A program made the position numbers and the translations under genes. A stretch of DNA of 64,000 nucleotides from a virus. The notes under the pieces were generated by a model. It saw only the letters and a program-made list of their open reading frames with translations, searched no databases and had not been told where the DNA came from. The stretch spans positions 276,713 through 340,712 of the IMG/VR virus record IMGVR_UViG_3300030102_006934. One strand, 5' to 3'. Each line of letters opens with the position of its first letter. Positions within the stretch are counted from its first letter, which is position 1. Below, one piece after another: positions 35,571 to 43,305 of this stretch.

Positions 35571-36479
35571 ATGAAGGAAAAAATTAGACAAATACTTAGA
35601 GAAAGACAACTAGAGTTAGACCTACAAGCAAAGTCTAACGATATTGATGAAACCAAATATGATAGGTGCTCACGTTACGAATACAACAGTAAGCATAAAA
35701 ATCTATGTTTAGATTTGGCAAGTATGGGTAGTTTTTTACATAAAGATTTAGGTCTTAAAGATATAATAAACTCTAAAATATTACTAATGGGGGAGGTCAA
35801 AGATCTAAACCACCAATACCAAGAACCCTTAAGTATTTTATATAATAAACCAAACTTTGAAGAAATCAAAAAGGTATCTGATGGTTATTATGTTGAACAT
35901 CTAAACAATAAAGTGGTATTATTTGATGAGTCTGGTCAATGGCACCATGTAAACAAATTGAATACTAATTATTCAGATTTGGCAGAACTTTTAACAGAAC
36001 TTTTTATTAGGAGTGGGGATATTAAAAACATAGTCAATAAAAATAGTTTAGGTTTAAAAAAATACTTATTATCACAAAAAGAAAATTTAAGATCTTTAAT
36101 GGATAAACATTTTCAGTTAGAAGAGTATAAAGAATTTGTTAGAAACACAAAGACACTTTCAGAAAGAGGTGAAAGAGCTGAAAACGAAGTCAAGTCAATA
36201 TTAGAAAAAGTAGGATTCAAAACACTATACCAAGGAGGGCATGGTGACTTTATTGATATGATATTTGGTATTGATTTAATTATGAATTATAATGATGAGG
36301 TAGTTACAATACAAGTGAAAAATTCGGAAAGCCAAGCTTTAAAGGCTTCAGAACAATTCACCTATAGAAGGGTTGATTATTTTGCTTCACCCACCAATTT
36401 AGGCATGGTCATTAAAAACAGAAAGGGTGAAATAACAGAACTAGATAGAGATGGTAGGATAACTAATGAAACCGAATAA
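35571..36479 (+). CDS. PD-(D/E)XK endonuclease, leader-like N-terminus
   Basis: 302 aa. C-terminal nuclease core: GERAENEVKSILEKVGF (E205), DFIDMIFGIDLIM (D229/D235) and VVTIQVKNS (Q248, K250), a restriction- or resolvase-type fold. The first 180 residues are a separate helical domain starting EKIRQILRERQLELDLQ, similar to the short leaders of packaged proteins. Directly after the Mom-like genes, so it could cut unmodified DNA. Confidence 0.65.
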   Translation: MKEKIRQILRERQLELDLQAKSNDIDETKYDRCSRYEYNSKHKNLCLDLASMGSFLHKDLGLKDIINSKILLMGEVKDLNHQYQEPLSILYNKPNFEEIKKVSDGYYVEHLNNKVVLFDESGQWHHVNKLNTNYSDLAELLTELFIRSGDIKNIVNKNSLGLKKYLLSQKENLRSLMDKHFQLEEYKEFVRNTKTLSERGERAENEVKSILEKVGFKTLYQGGHGDFIDMIFGIDLIMNYNDEVVTIQVKNSESQALKASEQFTYRRVDYFASPTNLGMVIKNRKGEITELDRDGRITNETE

Positions 36480-36804
36480 AAGCATACCTAGTTTTTGTTT
36501 TGAATCCCCTTGGTTAAAACCATTTGACCTTTCAACAGAATTTGGGGAAATAAATGTGACTACTAGGGTAATACCTAGGGTAAGACCAATTTGGGTTCAA
36601 GAACTCACAGTTACTACTGATACCAATAACATCATAACCGAAGAACCTATCGATTCACCACAAGGTAACCTATTTTATTTCGATTACCAGTTTCAAAATA
36701 TAACAGATCCCATTGTTTATGGTGATGGTTCTTGGTCTTATGAAAATTTATTTGAAGGTACTATTGGTATTAAATTAGAAATTAAAGAACATAAATTTAT
36801 TTAA
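36466..36804 (+). CDS. Hypothetical protein
   Basis: 112 aa, overlapping the nuclease gene by 14 nt. Beta-rich, aromatic and Thr-rich; looks more like a structural protein than an enzyme. Not recognised. Confidence 0.45.
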   Translation: MKPNKSIPSFCFESPWLKPFDLSTEFGEINVTTRVIPRVRPIWVQELTVTTDTNNIITEEPIDSPQGNLFYFDYQFQNITDPIVYGDGSWSYENLFEGTIGIKLEIKEHKFI

Positions 36805-36817
36805 TGAAACTAGATAA

Positions 36818-36827
36818 TATTTATTAA
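36818..36827 (+). promoter_or_regulatory. TATTTATTAA box
   Basis: Recurrent box 21 nt before the ATG at 36849. Confidence 0.5.
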
Positions 36828-36848
36828 TAAGAAAACAGTTATTAAAAT

Positions 36849-39203
36849 ATGTCTAAAAAAACAAAACTAGGTTCTTGGTTTACCGACCCAATGAAAAGGG
36901 GTTGGATAAATAGAGATACCCTCATAAACGAAGAGGGTGATTTTGATTGGGTCAGAGATGTATCCCCCTCAGTACCAAAGTGGGAAGATAGGGAAAAAAT
37001 AGACTTAGTAGGTTTTTTAATAGAACTAGCAGAATTTGATTTAGGTATTTTAGATGATTTAAATGGTCAAGGAGTTTTAGAACCAACAGATGAGTATAGA
37101 ATGGGATACACCGATGACGAATGGGGTGAATACGGTTTTGATAGGTGGAGAGATGTTGATTGGAAGGCAGATGGTATGATGAACACTCAGTTAGATAGGG
37201 AAGCTCTTAGTTTTTCACACGATATTATTTACTACCTAGAAAATGCGAATCACCCAAAATGGGAATTTGTTAAATGGGATACAACAGAGTACAATCTAGA
37301 ACACTCAACACACCAAGATGTAATTATTGTTAAAAATAAAAAACAAGATAGATATTTTGCCATTTATTTAGAGGGTTCACCTTGGGATGGTATAAATTTT
37401 GATGATAACTCAGTAGTTGAGGTTTTCCCAAAGAAAATAACAAAAACCATTTATGAATCAAAAATAACCAATAAAACTATCGTAGAAACCGATTTTGAGT
37501 GGGCTTCAGAATTTAATTGGTCCAAAGAAATGTTAGATAGTTTATTGGAAGATTGTAAAACATTAAAGGTCGCTAATTTTAATGTTAGAAACAAGCAACC
37601 TTATCGTTCAGCTGGAGGTCCAGCGATTATGTTTTTAAGTAGGTGTAGAGAATGGTGGGATTACTTTAGTAGTTTACCATTAAGTCATTCTGGTAGAGGA
37701 CCAGCAGAATGGTTCACTGAGGACAGTTACAAAAATGGTGAGTATGGGGTTATTTGGAATCCAAATTGGGGTACAAAAAGAATAACTCCACAGTTAGAGG
37801 ATTTGAAAAATGGTTATACGTCAGCTATAACAACACCTTGGGGTTATGGTATAGAAAAACAATTAAATGGTATAAGTGGTAGTGAAGCTTGGTTCGTAGT
37901 AGATGAGAACAATAAACCAGTTTACAACTTAATGCCTAATAATGTTAAAGAGTATGCTAAAATATATGAAGAAGAATTTTTTGGTAACAAGTTAAATGAA
38001 TCTGAAGATTTTGAATGGGTTAAAAAATATGATATTAACAACTTCTTTGATGAATATTTTAAAAAAGAAAATTTTTACATGGACACTTTGGGTGATAACC
38101 CAAGTAATTACACTTTAGTATCGGATAATACTGTTTTTGTTTCTGATGATGATGTGTTTATTAATATTTCAGAAGATGATTTAGATGAAATGATTGACGA
38201 GGAAGATTACATTTTAAGGGAACTTCTTAAAACAGGTAAATATGATGATGGTGGTTATGGTTACGAATTTGAGCAAGAGGAAATGAATTATATTAGAATA
38301 CCAGACCCAAAACGACTTGAAACTATTTTACAAGACTATTCTGAAGAATTACCACAATTTATTGAAGACGGTAAGATACAAAATTTAATGAACAATAGTA
38401 ATCTAAATGAAATAGTAGAAATTGTTAAGTGTCCAAAATTCGATGCATTATGGAACGAATTTACTGATAACTTTCTTATTGATTATGGTTATGTAATTTC
38501 TGAGTATAAATCAGAATACGTAACCCAAATTTATAACAGCGTTGTGGAAAATTTAAACTTCGAATTTGGTTGGGATTATGGGAATTTAATTTATGAATTT
38601 ACCTTCAAAAAAGATGATTTCTTTAATTATTTTTCAAACAATAATGGTGAAACTATAGAAGACTACTTATTAGATAAGTTAAAACCTATAATTAAAGAAG
38701 ATATGCAAACGACTTACGCGGATGCATTTGGTGGTGATTACAGTGAATACTTGGATTACCACTATAACAATTTTATAGATAAAGTAGAAGATTTTGTATG
38801 GTCAGGTGAGTTAGAGGGTTGTATTAATAATGTTGAAAAATGGGAATCATTAGGATTTAGTGTCAAAAAAAGTAGCTATGGTCATAGTCTTGACAACGCT
38901 TGGATGGAAATTGTTACAGATAAATTTACGTATGAAAAGGATGTAACACGTTATAATTCTACAGAAAAGAAAACAGAAACAAAACCATTTGTTTTTACCG
39001 CTAGGTTAAATAGTGATGCCACCCGTTGTATATCATTAAAAGCACAATATCGTGATGTTTGGGGAACACCAATAAAACTATATCAAATGGAAGAGAATGA
39101 TGAGGGCATCACACCTAGACAAACAAAAAAATTGGTAAATGATTTTATAAAAAATAATACACAAAAGTCAGTTAATAAATTACTTTTCGATGATGAAGAT
39201 TAA
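36849..39203 (+). CDS. Large modular protein with DFxW motifs, probably packaged
   Basis: 784 aa, very acidic and aromatic. GDFDWVRDVSP at residues 30-40, a related TDFEWASEF near 217 and SEDFEWVKKYDI near 388 mark module starts, as in the 51.8-56.4 kb genes. The middle and C-terminal parts (LLDKLKPIIKEDMQTTYADAF) are helical; no enzyme motif seen. Proposed to be a polyprotein cut into virion-internal parts; not a known family. Confidence 0.5.
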   Translation: MSKKTKLGSWFTDPMKRGWINRDTLINEEGDFDWVRDVSPSVPKWEDREKIDLVGFLIELAEFDLGILDDLNGQGVLEPTDEYRMGYTDDEWGEYGFDRWRDVDWKADGMMNTQLDREALSFSHDIIYYLENANHPKWEFVKWDTTEYNLEHSTHQDVIIVKNKKQDRYFAIYLEGSPWDGINFDDNSVVEVFPKKITKTIYESKITNKTIVETDFEWASEFNWSKEMLDSLLEDCKTLKVANFNVRNKQPYRSAGGPAIMFLSRCREWWDYFSSLPLSHSGRGPAEWFTEDSYKNGEYGVIWNPNWGTKRITPQLEDLKNGYTSAITTPWGYGIEKQLNGISGSEAWFVVDENNKPVYNLMPNNVKEYAKIYEEEFFGNKLNESEDFEWVKKYDINNFFDEYFKKENFYMDTLGDNPSNYTLVSDNTVFVSDDDVFINISEDDLDEMIDEEDYILRELLKTGKYDDGGYGYEFEQEEMNYIRIPDPKRLETILQDYSEELPQFIEDGKIQNLMNNSNLNEIVEIVKCPKFDALWNEFTDNFLIDYGYVISEYKSEYVTQIYNSVVENLNFEFGWDYGNLIYEFTFKKDDFFNYFSNNNGETIEDYLLDKLKPIIKEDMQTTYADAFGGDYSEYLDYHYNNFIDKVEDFVWSGELEGCINNVEKWESLGFSVKKSSYGHSLDNAWMEIVTDKFTYEKDVTRYNSTEKKTETKPFVFTARLNSDATRCISLKAQYRDVWGTPIKLYQMEENDEGITPRQTKKLVNDFIKNNTQKSVNKLLFDDED

Positions 39204-39231
39204 TTTTATACCATTTTTTCATTAAAAATAG

Positions 39232-39262
39232 TTGTTTTTATCTTTTTTTAACCTTATATTTG
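39232..39262 (+). promoter_or_regulatory. Host-type promoter TTG-N20-TATATTTG
   Basis: TTG 39232-39234, TATATTTG 39255-39262, exactly 20 nt spacing, 15 nt before the start codon. Confidence 0.85.
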
Positions 39263-39277
39263 TGTAAATTACATTAA

Positions 39278-39970
39278 ATGGGTGATATATTAAAAATAAC
39301 ATTAATTTCAGACACACATACTAGACACAATAAATTAAATCATTTATTACCTGGTGGGGATGTTTTAATTCATGCAGGTGATGTAACTTCTGTAGGTAAT
39401 TTCACTGAAACTTTAGATTTTATTAAATGGTTCGATAAAATAGATAACTACGATAAAAAAATATTTATTGCCGGAAATCATGACTACTTATTTCAACAAA
39501 GACCTGACCAAACACTTGAGATGATTCTTGACCATGAAAGTGTTACCTATTTACAAGATAGTCAAACCTTTTTAGGGATTGAAAATAATATCAAAACTTG
39601 GGGTACACCTTGGCAACCAGAATTTAAAAGTTGGGCTTTTAATTTAAAAAGGAGAAGTAAAGAAATAAAAGAAAAATGGGCTCAAATACCAAAAGACACA
39701 CAACTACTAATCACACACGGACCACCTTTTGGACGTTTAGATTGGGTCACTAAAAGTTATGAAAACGTTGGTTCTTTAGAATTAGCTAGAAGAATAGAAA
39801 TAATCAAACCAAAGATACACGTTTTTGGCCATGTACATGAAGGTTATGGGTATACTCATGATGGTTATACACATTATATAAACGCTTCTATGGTCAGCCA
39901 TCAAGACATGAACAACAATCCCATAAATATTATTTGGGATGTAGATAAAAATGAGGTAAAATTTTTGTAA
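39278..39970 (+). CDS. Calcineurin-like metallophosphoesterase
   Basis: 230 aa. ISDTHTRH (D11, H13), IHAGDVT, IAGNHDYLF, LLITHGPPFG and HVFGHVHEGYG are the five metal-binding motifs of metallophosphoesterases of the MPPED/UPF type. Substrate could be cyclic nucleotides, nucleotides or nucleic acid. Has its own host-type promoter, so expression is probably early. Confidence 0.85.
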   Translation: MGDILKITLISDTHTRHNKLNHLLPGGDVLIHAGDVTSVGNFTETLDFIKWFDKIDNYDKKIFIAGNHDYLFQQRPDQTLEMILDHESVTYLQDSQTFLGIENNIKTWGTPWQPEFKSWAFNLKRRSKEIKEKWAQIPKDTQLLITHGPPFGRLDWVTKSYENVGSLELARRIEIIKPKIHVFGHVHEGYGYTHDGYTHYINASMVSHQDMNNNPINIIWDVDKNEVKFL

Positions 39971-39993
39971 TAAATAAAAATTTGTTATATTTG
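39965..39993 (+). promoter_or_regulatory. Host-type promoter TTG-N18-TATATTTG
   Basis: TTG 39965-39967 and TATATTTG 39986-39993, immediately before the start at 39998, giving a nearly leaderless mRNA. Confidence 0.65.
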
Positions 39994-39997
39994 AAAT

Positions 39998-40369
39998 ATG
40001 AAAAAAATAATAATCTTAATCGTTATAATTTTAAATAGCGTGTTAGTATTATCACAAACCAACACTAACTATTTAATAGAGAATTATACAACTAGTAAAG
40101 GACAAACTGTGAAGACCAAGAATTATACCCAACAGTATAATTTTTATATTGAAAAGTCTGAAAGACAGAGAAATATAGCAACAATAGTTGGTTTAGTTGG
40201 TGGTTTAGTTGGTGTGGTTGGGTATAACTACTTACCACGTAACACACAAGGAAATTATTATTTAATAATAACTTCGATGGCAACCTCATGTATCTCAACA
40301 ACTTTTTACATAAGGTCATCGGTTAATAGAAGAAAAGCGTATAAACTTAAAAAAAATACTTATTTATGA
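39998..40369 (+). CDS. Secreted or membrane protein
   Basis: 123 aa. Signal-peptide-like start (KKIIILIVIILNSVLVLSQT), then two hydrophobic segments (IATIVGLVGGLVGVVGYNYL and LIITSMATSCISTTFYI). Not recognised; likely envelope-located, perhaps superinfection exclusion. Overlaps the next start. Confidence 0.5.
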   Translation: MKKIIILIVIILNSVLVLSQTNTNYLIENYTTSKGQTVKTKNYTQQYNFYIEKSERQRNIATIVGLVGGLVGVVGYNYLPRNTQGNYYLIITSMATSCISTTFYIRSSVNRRKAYKLKKNTYL

Positions 40370-40641
40370 TTAACACACTAACATACAGTTTTATGGCATT
40401 AGTTTTTTTAATTTTTATTACAGTACTAGTAATAAAAATTTATAAAATGTACCCCCAATTTGGTATTGCTCTGATGTGGGGTAGTTTGTTTACCAAGATG
40501 TTATTTATTATAACCTATACATTGGTAGTAAAAGATTTGATTGATAATCATATAATATATGCCACCTTTATTCTAATGGCTGTCATATATAGTATGGTAC
40601 ACACACTTATATCACTTAAAAACATTTTTAAAAAAGTATAA
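40366..40641 (+). CDS. Membrane protein, three helices
   Basis: 91 aa with membrane segments at about 5-25, 33-52 and 60-80. Starts within the previous stop and ends in the start of the alarmone hydrolase gene, so all three are co-translated. Unknown. Confidence 0.5.
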   Translation: MINTLTYSFMALVFLIFITVLVIKIYKMYPQFGIALMWGSLFTKMLFIITYTLVVKDLIDNHIIYATFILMAVIYSMVHTLISLKNIFKKV

Positions 40642-41177
40642 TGAAAAAAGATAGGTTTTTATCGGTTAAAAAATTAGCAACAAAACTACATGGAGAACAA
40701 AAAAGAAAATACTCTGGTGAACCATATGTTACACACACTATTAGGGTTGCTAAAATTGTTGAGGACCATGGTGGTGATGATAATATGATCTATGCTGCAT
40801 TACTCCATGATGTTCTAGAGGATACAGAAACCACTGAATTGGAATTGTTCTCTATGTTGTCTACTATTATAGGTAATACTGACTCTATAGATACTCTTCG
40901 TTTAGTTAAGGAACTAACAGATGTTTTTACAACAGAAGAATACCCCAAAATAAATAGAAGTGGAAGAAAAGAAATGGAATCTTTTAGACTGGGTAAGGTT
41001 TCACCTAGGTCACAAACAATTAAATACGCGGACCTATTAGACAATAGTGCTGATATTTTAAGAAATGATCCTAAGTTCGCTAAATTATACCTAAAAGAAA
41101 AAGAGATGATTTTAAATCAAATGGACCAAGGTAACCAAACACTTTATAAAAAATGTTTAAATGTCTTGAACCTTTGA
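40641..41177 (+). CDS. MESH1/SpoT-like HD alarmone hydrolase
   Basis: 178 aa. KYSGEPYVTHTIRVAKIV (H32), AALLHDVLEDT (H56, D57, E60, D61) and KYADLLDNSADIL (N144 region) match the (p)ppGpp hydrolase domain of SpoT and small alarmone hydrolases. No synthetase, TGS or ACT domain. It would remove (p)ppGpp and so keep the infected cell's transcription and translation going. It sits just upstream of the tRNA operon. Confidence 0.8.
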   Translation: MKKDRFLSVKKLATKLHGEQKRKYSGEPYVTHTIRVAKIVEDHGGDDNMIYAALLHDVLEDTETTELELFSMLSTIIGNTDSIDTLRLVKELTDVFTTEEYPKINRSGRKEMESFRLGKVSPRSQTIKYADLLDNSADILRNDPKFAKLYLKEKEMILNQMDQGNQTLYKKCLNVLNL

Positions 41178-41196
41178 TTTATTAATACTATATTTA
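41166..41196 (+). promoter_or_regulatory. Probable promoter TTG-N20-TATATTTA for tRNA operon
   Basis: TTG 41166-41168 and TATATTTA 41189-41196, exact 20-nt spacing, last base of the -7 box mismatched. Overlaps the end of the hydrolase gene. Confidence 0.5.
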
Positions 41197-41200
41197 AATA

Positions 41201-41267
41201 AAGATAAGGGGTTACACAATAACGTTTGGAACTCTGTAACCTTAAAAAAGAACCTTATCTTTTTTTT
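41201..41267 (+). ncRNA. Hairpin RNA / attenuator ahead of tRNA-Glu
   Basis: AAGATAAGG pairs with CCTTATCTT and inside it GGTTACA pairs with TGTAACC; a T run follows at 41261-41267, then tRNA-Glu 5 nt on. A promoter-like element starts transcription right at its 5' side. It can be a terminator for the hydrolase gene, an attenuator for the tRNA operon, or a free small RNA with paired ends and U tail. Confidence 0.6.
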
Positions 41268-41272
41268 ATTTT

Positions 41273-41344
41273 GGCCCCTTCGTCTAGTGGTTAGGACGCT
41301 AGGTTTTCATCCTAGAAACAGGAGTTCGATTCTCCTAGGGGCTA
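41273..41344 (+). tRNA. tRNA-Glu(TTC)
   Basis: Full cloverleaf: GGCCCCT/AGGGGCT acceptor, anticodon arm CTAGG-TTTTCAT-CCTAG, T arm AGGAG-TTCGATT-CTCCT. No CCA encoded. Confidence 0.95.
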
Positions 41345-41435
41345 CTGAGTAGGTTTTCGGTGTAAAACTCTTCGGAGTACCTAATCAAAATCCAGCCATT
41401 GTTCAGAATGGGAGATTATGAATAAAAACCGAAAC
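41345..41435 (+). ncRNA. Structured spacer between tRNA-Glu and tRNA-Asp
   Basis: TAGGT/ACCTA encloses GTTTT-CGGTGT-AAAAC and ACTC-TTCG-GAGT (a UUCG tetraloop), giving a compact three-way fold. Could be a processing signal or small RNA. Confidence 0.4.
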
Positions 41436-41509
41436 GGTCTGGTAGTTCAGTTGGTTAGAATACCTGCCTGTCACGCAGGGGGTCGCGAGTTCGAGTCTCG
41501 TCCAGACCG
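41436..41509 (+). tRNA. tRNA-Asp(GTC)
   Basis: GGTCTGG/CCAGACC acceptor, anticodon arm CCTGC-CTGTCAC-GCAGG, T loop TTCGAGT. No CCA encoded. Confidence 0.95.
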
Positions 41510-41519
41510 CAAATATTTA

Positions 41520-41604
41520 GGAAGATTGGCAGAGTGGTCGAATGCACTGGTCTTGAAAACCAGCATACCGAGAGGTATCGAAGGTTCGAATCCTTCATCT
41601 TCCG
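41520..41604 (+). tRNA. tRNA-Ser(TGA)
   Basis: GGAAGAT/ATCTTCC acceptor, anticodon arm CTGGT-CTTGAAA-ACCAG, long variable arm ATACCGAGAGGTAT, T loop TTCGAAT. No CCA encoded. Confidence 0.95.
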
Positions 41605-41610
41605 CAAAAT

Positions 41611-41637
41611 AAACCCAAATACTCTTTGGGTTTTTTT
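41611..41637 (+). terminator. Rho-independent terminator after tRNA-Ser
   Basis: AAACCCAAA pairs with TTTGGGTTT, T run follows. Confidence 0.9.
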
Positions 41638-41649
41638 GTTAACCCAAAC

Positions 41650-41659
41650 TATTTATTGT
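41650..41659 (+). promoter_or_regulatory. TATTTATTGT box
   Basis: Variant of the recurrent box directly after a terminator, 2 nt before the ATG at 41662. Confidence 0.45.
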
Positions 41660-41661
41660 TG

Positions 41662-42420
41662 ATGAAACTTTTTGAAGTGTACGAAGATATAGTTATTGAA
41701 AACTCTTGGGGTAAACTAGAGGAAATACTACAATCAGGTTTATTTCAAGAAGAAGGTGACTCTAAATTAAATGAATTACTAGAGAAGTCACAATTGTTAA
41801 TTTTTAAAGCCTTTGACATAAACCCCAAAGAGGGTGGTAAATATTTTGTTTCTGGTTCCGCTAGACTATTTAAAAATCCTAGATTATTGAATGTGTTAAA
41901 CAAACACGATAAATCTTTTGAGTTAGTATTAGGTGATTTAGATGTGGTAATACCTAATCAAGAAAACTGGGAAACATTATACAAAAACTATACAAATACA
42001 AATTCTGAATTTATAAAAGAGTTGTCACAAAAAATAAGTAAATCACCAGAAGATATTAAAAATAAGTTTTTAGAACAAAAGGGTAATTTTACAAAAGGTA
42101 TTTATAGACCTGGTGTTGGCGGTATGGAACTTGTTGATGACGATATGGAAGCTTTTAAAGTTTGGGACCCTAGTAAAGCTAAAGACGCAAAAGACATGTC
42201 TGTTAGGAGCCAAAGTGACATTCTAAAAGACAGTGTTAATATAGGTGGTTATTTTTTTATGAATATAAAAGATGTATTTGATTATAAATCAAAATTGAGT
42301 AGGGAAAAAGAAAAAAACATTGTGGCTTTCTTAAAAGATTATTTAACAGGAGAAGAGTCCCCACAAAGAGCCGAAGAACTTTTCAATAAAATAGGTGAAG
42401 AACTTGGAAAGGATAAATAA
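41662..42420 (+). CDS. Nucleotidyltransferase-like protein
   Basis: 252 aa from the ATG at 41662; upstream in-frame codons lie in the terminator. YFVSGSARLF (about 64-73) and LVLGDLDVVIP (about 93-103) give the G-S and D-x-D elements of a nucleotidyltransferase fold, but the third acid is not clear. Acidic C-terminus. Could be an NTase-fold packaged protein or toxin/antitoxin-like factor; call is tentative. Confidence 0.45.
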   Translation: MKLFEVYEDIVIENSWGKLEEILQSGLFQEEGDSKLNELLEKSQLLIFKAFDINPKEGGKYFVSGSARLFKNPRLLNVLNKHDKSFELVLGDLDVVIPNQENWETLYKNYTNTNSEFIKELSQKISKSPEDIKNKFLEQKGNFTKGIYRPGVGGMELVDDDMEAFKVWDPSKAKDAKDMSVRSQSDILKDSVNIGGYFFMNIKDVFDYKSKLSREKEKNIVAFLKDYLTGEESPQRAEELFNKIGEELGKDK

Positions 42421-42438
42421 TTTAACTATCTTTACACA

Positions 42439-42726
42439 ATGAAAGGTAAAGAATACTTTAATAGGTTCACGGAAGATGAAAAAGTGGTTTGGTTAAAAAA
42501 TTTCCACAAGTTTGGTTTTAATGATTTTAAGTCTTCAGAACAAGTAATGAAAACTGAATTTAAAAACTACTTTCAGTTTTTTTTCGGTATATTCCCAATA
42601 GAAAAAACTGAAGAAGGTTATAGTTATTGGTCAAACCTTTTCCACAAATATAGAGAATACGATAAGTTAACTATTAAAATTGGTCATAATTTTAAGAGTT
42701 ATGTAACTGAACCAAAAATTTTTTAG
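42439..42726 (+). CDS. Hypothetical protein
   Basis: 95 aa, aromatic and Lys-rich, no motif recognised. A TATCTTTA box at 42427-42434 may be its promoter. Last gene before the second RNA cluster. Confidence 0.45.
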   Translation: MKGKEYFNRFTEDEKVVWLKNFHKFGFNDFKSSEQVMKTEFKNYFQFFFGIFPIEKTEEGYSYWSNLFHKYREYDKLTIKIGHNFKSYVTEPKIF

Positions 42727-42733
42727 AAATAGG

Positions 42734-42764
42734 TTGTTATATTAAAAAGTTTTATTTATATTTG
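42734..42764 (+). promoter_or_regulatory. Host-type promoter TTG-N20-TATATTTG for RNA cluster
   Basis: TTG 42734-42736 and TATATTTG 42757-42764, exact 20-nt spacing, 21 nt before the tRNA-Leu 5' end. Confidence 0.85.
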
Positions 42765-42768
42765 TATC

Positions 42769-42784
42769 AGTTCTTTGAAAATAT
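42769..42784 (+). promoter_or_regulatory. boxA-like antitermination element
   Basis: AGTTCTTTGAAAATAT just after the predicted transcription start; very close to the boxA of rRNA leaders. A related AGTTATTTGAAATAT precedes the tmRNA. Confidence 0.6.
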
Positions 42785-43040
42785 GACCGTGTGGCGGAAT
42801 TGGTAGACGCTTACAAGAAAAACTAAAACTATGGTAAAACTTGGTTTATATGTTTCCCTCTCACCCTTGTGTTGGTGAAAAAACATATAAGTATAATATA
42901 ATATAATAATAACAACTAAAAGATTACTAACGCGTTAGTTGAAACAAATTATAATATGATAAATAATAAAGAAAAATCCAGTTGTTTTAGTTTGATTGTA
43001 TGAACGAAAGTTCGTGAAGGTTCGAATCCTTCCATGGTCA
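42785..43040 (+). tRNA. tRNA-Leu interrupted in the anticodon arm
   Basis: Ends are a normal class II tRNA-Leu: GACCGTG/CATGGTC acceptor, GCGGAATTGGTAGACGC D arm, GAAC-GAAA-GTTC variable arm, GAAGG-TTCGAAT-CCTTC T arm. The anticodon stem TACAA (42812-42816) and TTGTA (42996-43000) are separated by 179 nt where 7 are expected. The insert begins and ends with AAACTAAAAC / GTTTTAGTTT (10 bp), stacked on the stem through GAA/GA, and contains further hairpins (TTATATGTTT/AAACATATAA; CAACTAA/TTAGTTG). The anticodon cannot be assigned. Confidence 0.75.
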
Positions 43041-43045
43041 CAATA

Positions 43046-43129
43046 GGGTGGTAGATAAAATAGTAAAAAATCAATAATGCACCGAAAGGGGGAAATTCAA
43101 TTTAGCATAAAAATCAATTACAACCACCC
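43046..43129 (+). ncRNA. tRNA-like RNA without T arm
   Basis: 84 nt closed by GGGTGGT/ACCACCC, the size and end pairing of a tRNA, but with no TTCGA loop or recognisable anticodon arm. Inside ATGC/GCAT closes a hairpin with CC-GAAA-GG. Lies between tRNA-Leu and tRNA-Met in the same operon. Could be a decayed tRNA or a tRNA mimic. Confidence 0.5.
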
Positions 43130-43138
43130 ACAGTTTTA

Positions 43139-43212
43139 GGACTTTTAGCTCAGTTGGTTAGAGCACTTGACTCATAATCAAGGGGTCGTAGGTTCGAGCC
43201 CTACATGGTCCA
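43139..43212 (+). tRNA. tRNA-Met(CAT)
   Basis: GGACTTT/ATGGTCC acceptor (one T-T mismatch), anticodon arm CTTGA-CTCATAA-TCAAG, T arm GTAGG-TTCGAGC-CCTAC. Looks like elongator Met; Ile with modified C34 cannot be excluded. No CCA encoded. Confidence 0.9.
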
Positions 43213-43221
43213 CGTTAATTA

Positions 43222-43305
43222 GCTCGGGTGGCGGAATAGGTAGACGCGTCAGACTTAAAATCTGATTCCCAGTTGGGAGTGAGGGTTCGATTCCCTCTCC
43301 GAGTA
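43222..43305 (+). tRNA. tRNA-Leu(TAA)
   Basis: GCTCGGG/TCCGAGT acceptor, anticodon arm TCAGA-CTTAAAA-TCTGA, long variable arm, T arm GAGGG-TTCGATT-CCCTC. No CCA encoded. Confidence 0.95.

Noticed and set aside
41418-41612. Open frame across tRNA-Asp and tRNA-Ser
   Set aside because: It is entirely explained by the two tRNA genes and ends at their terminator.
42817-42995. Group I intron in tRNA-Leu
   Set aside because: The insert is short, no convincing P7/S element or 5' splice U is visible, and no normal anticodon loop results. Left as an unclassified insertion.
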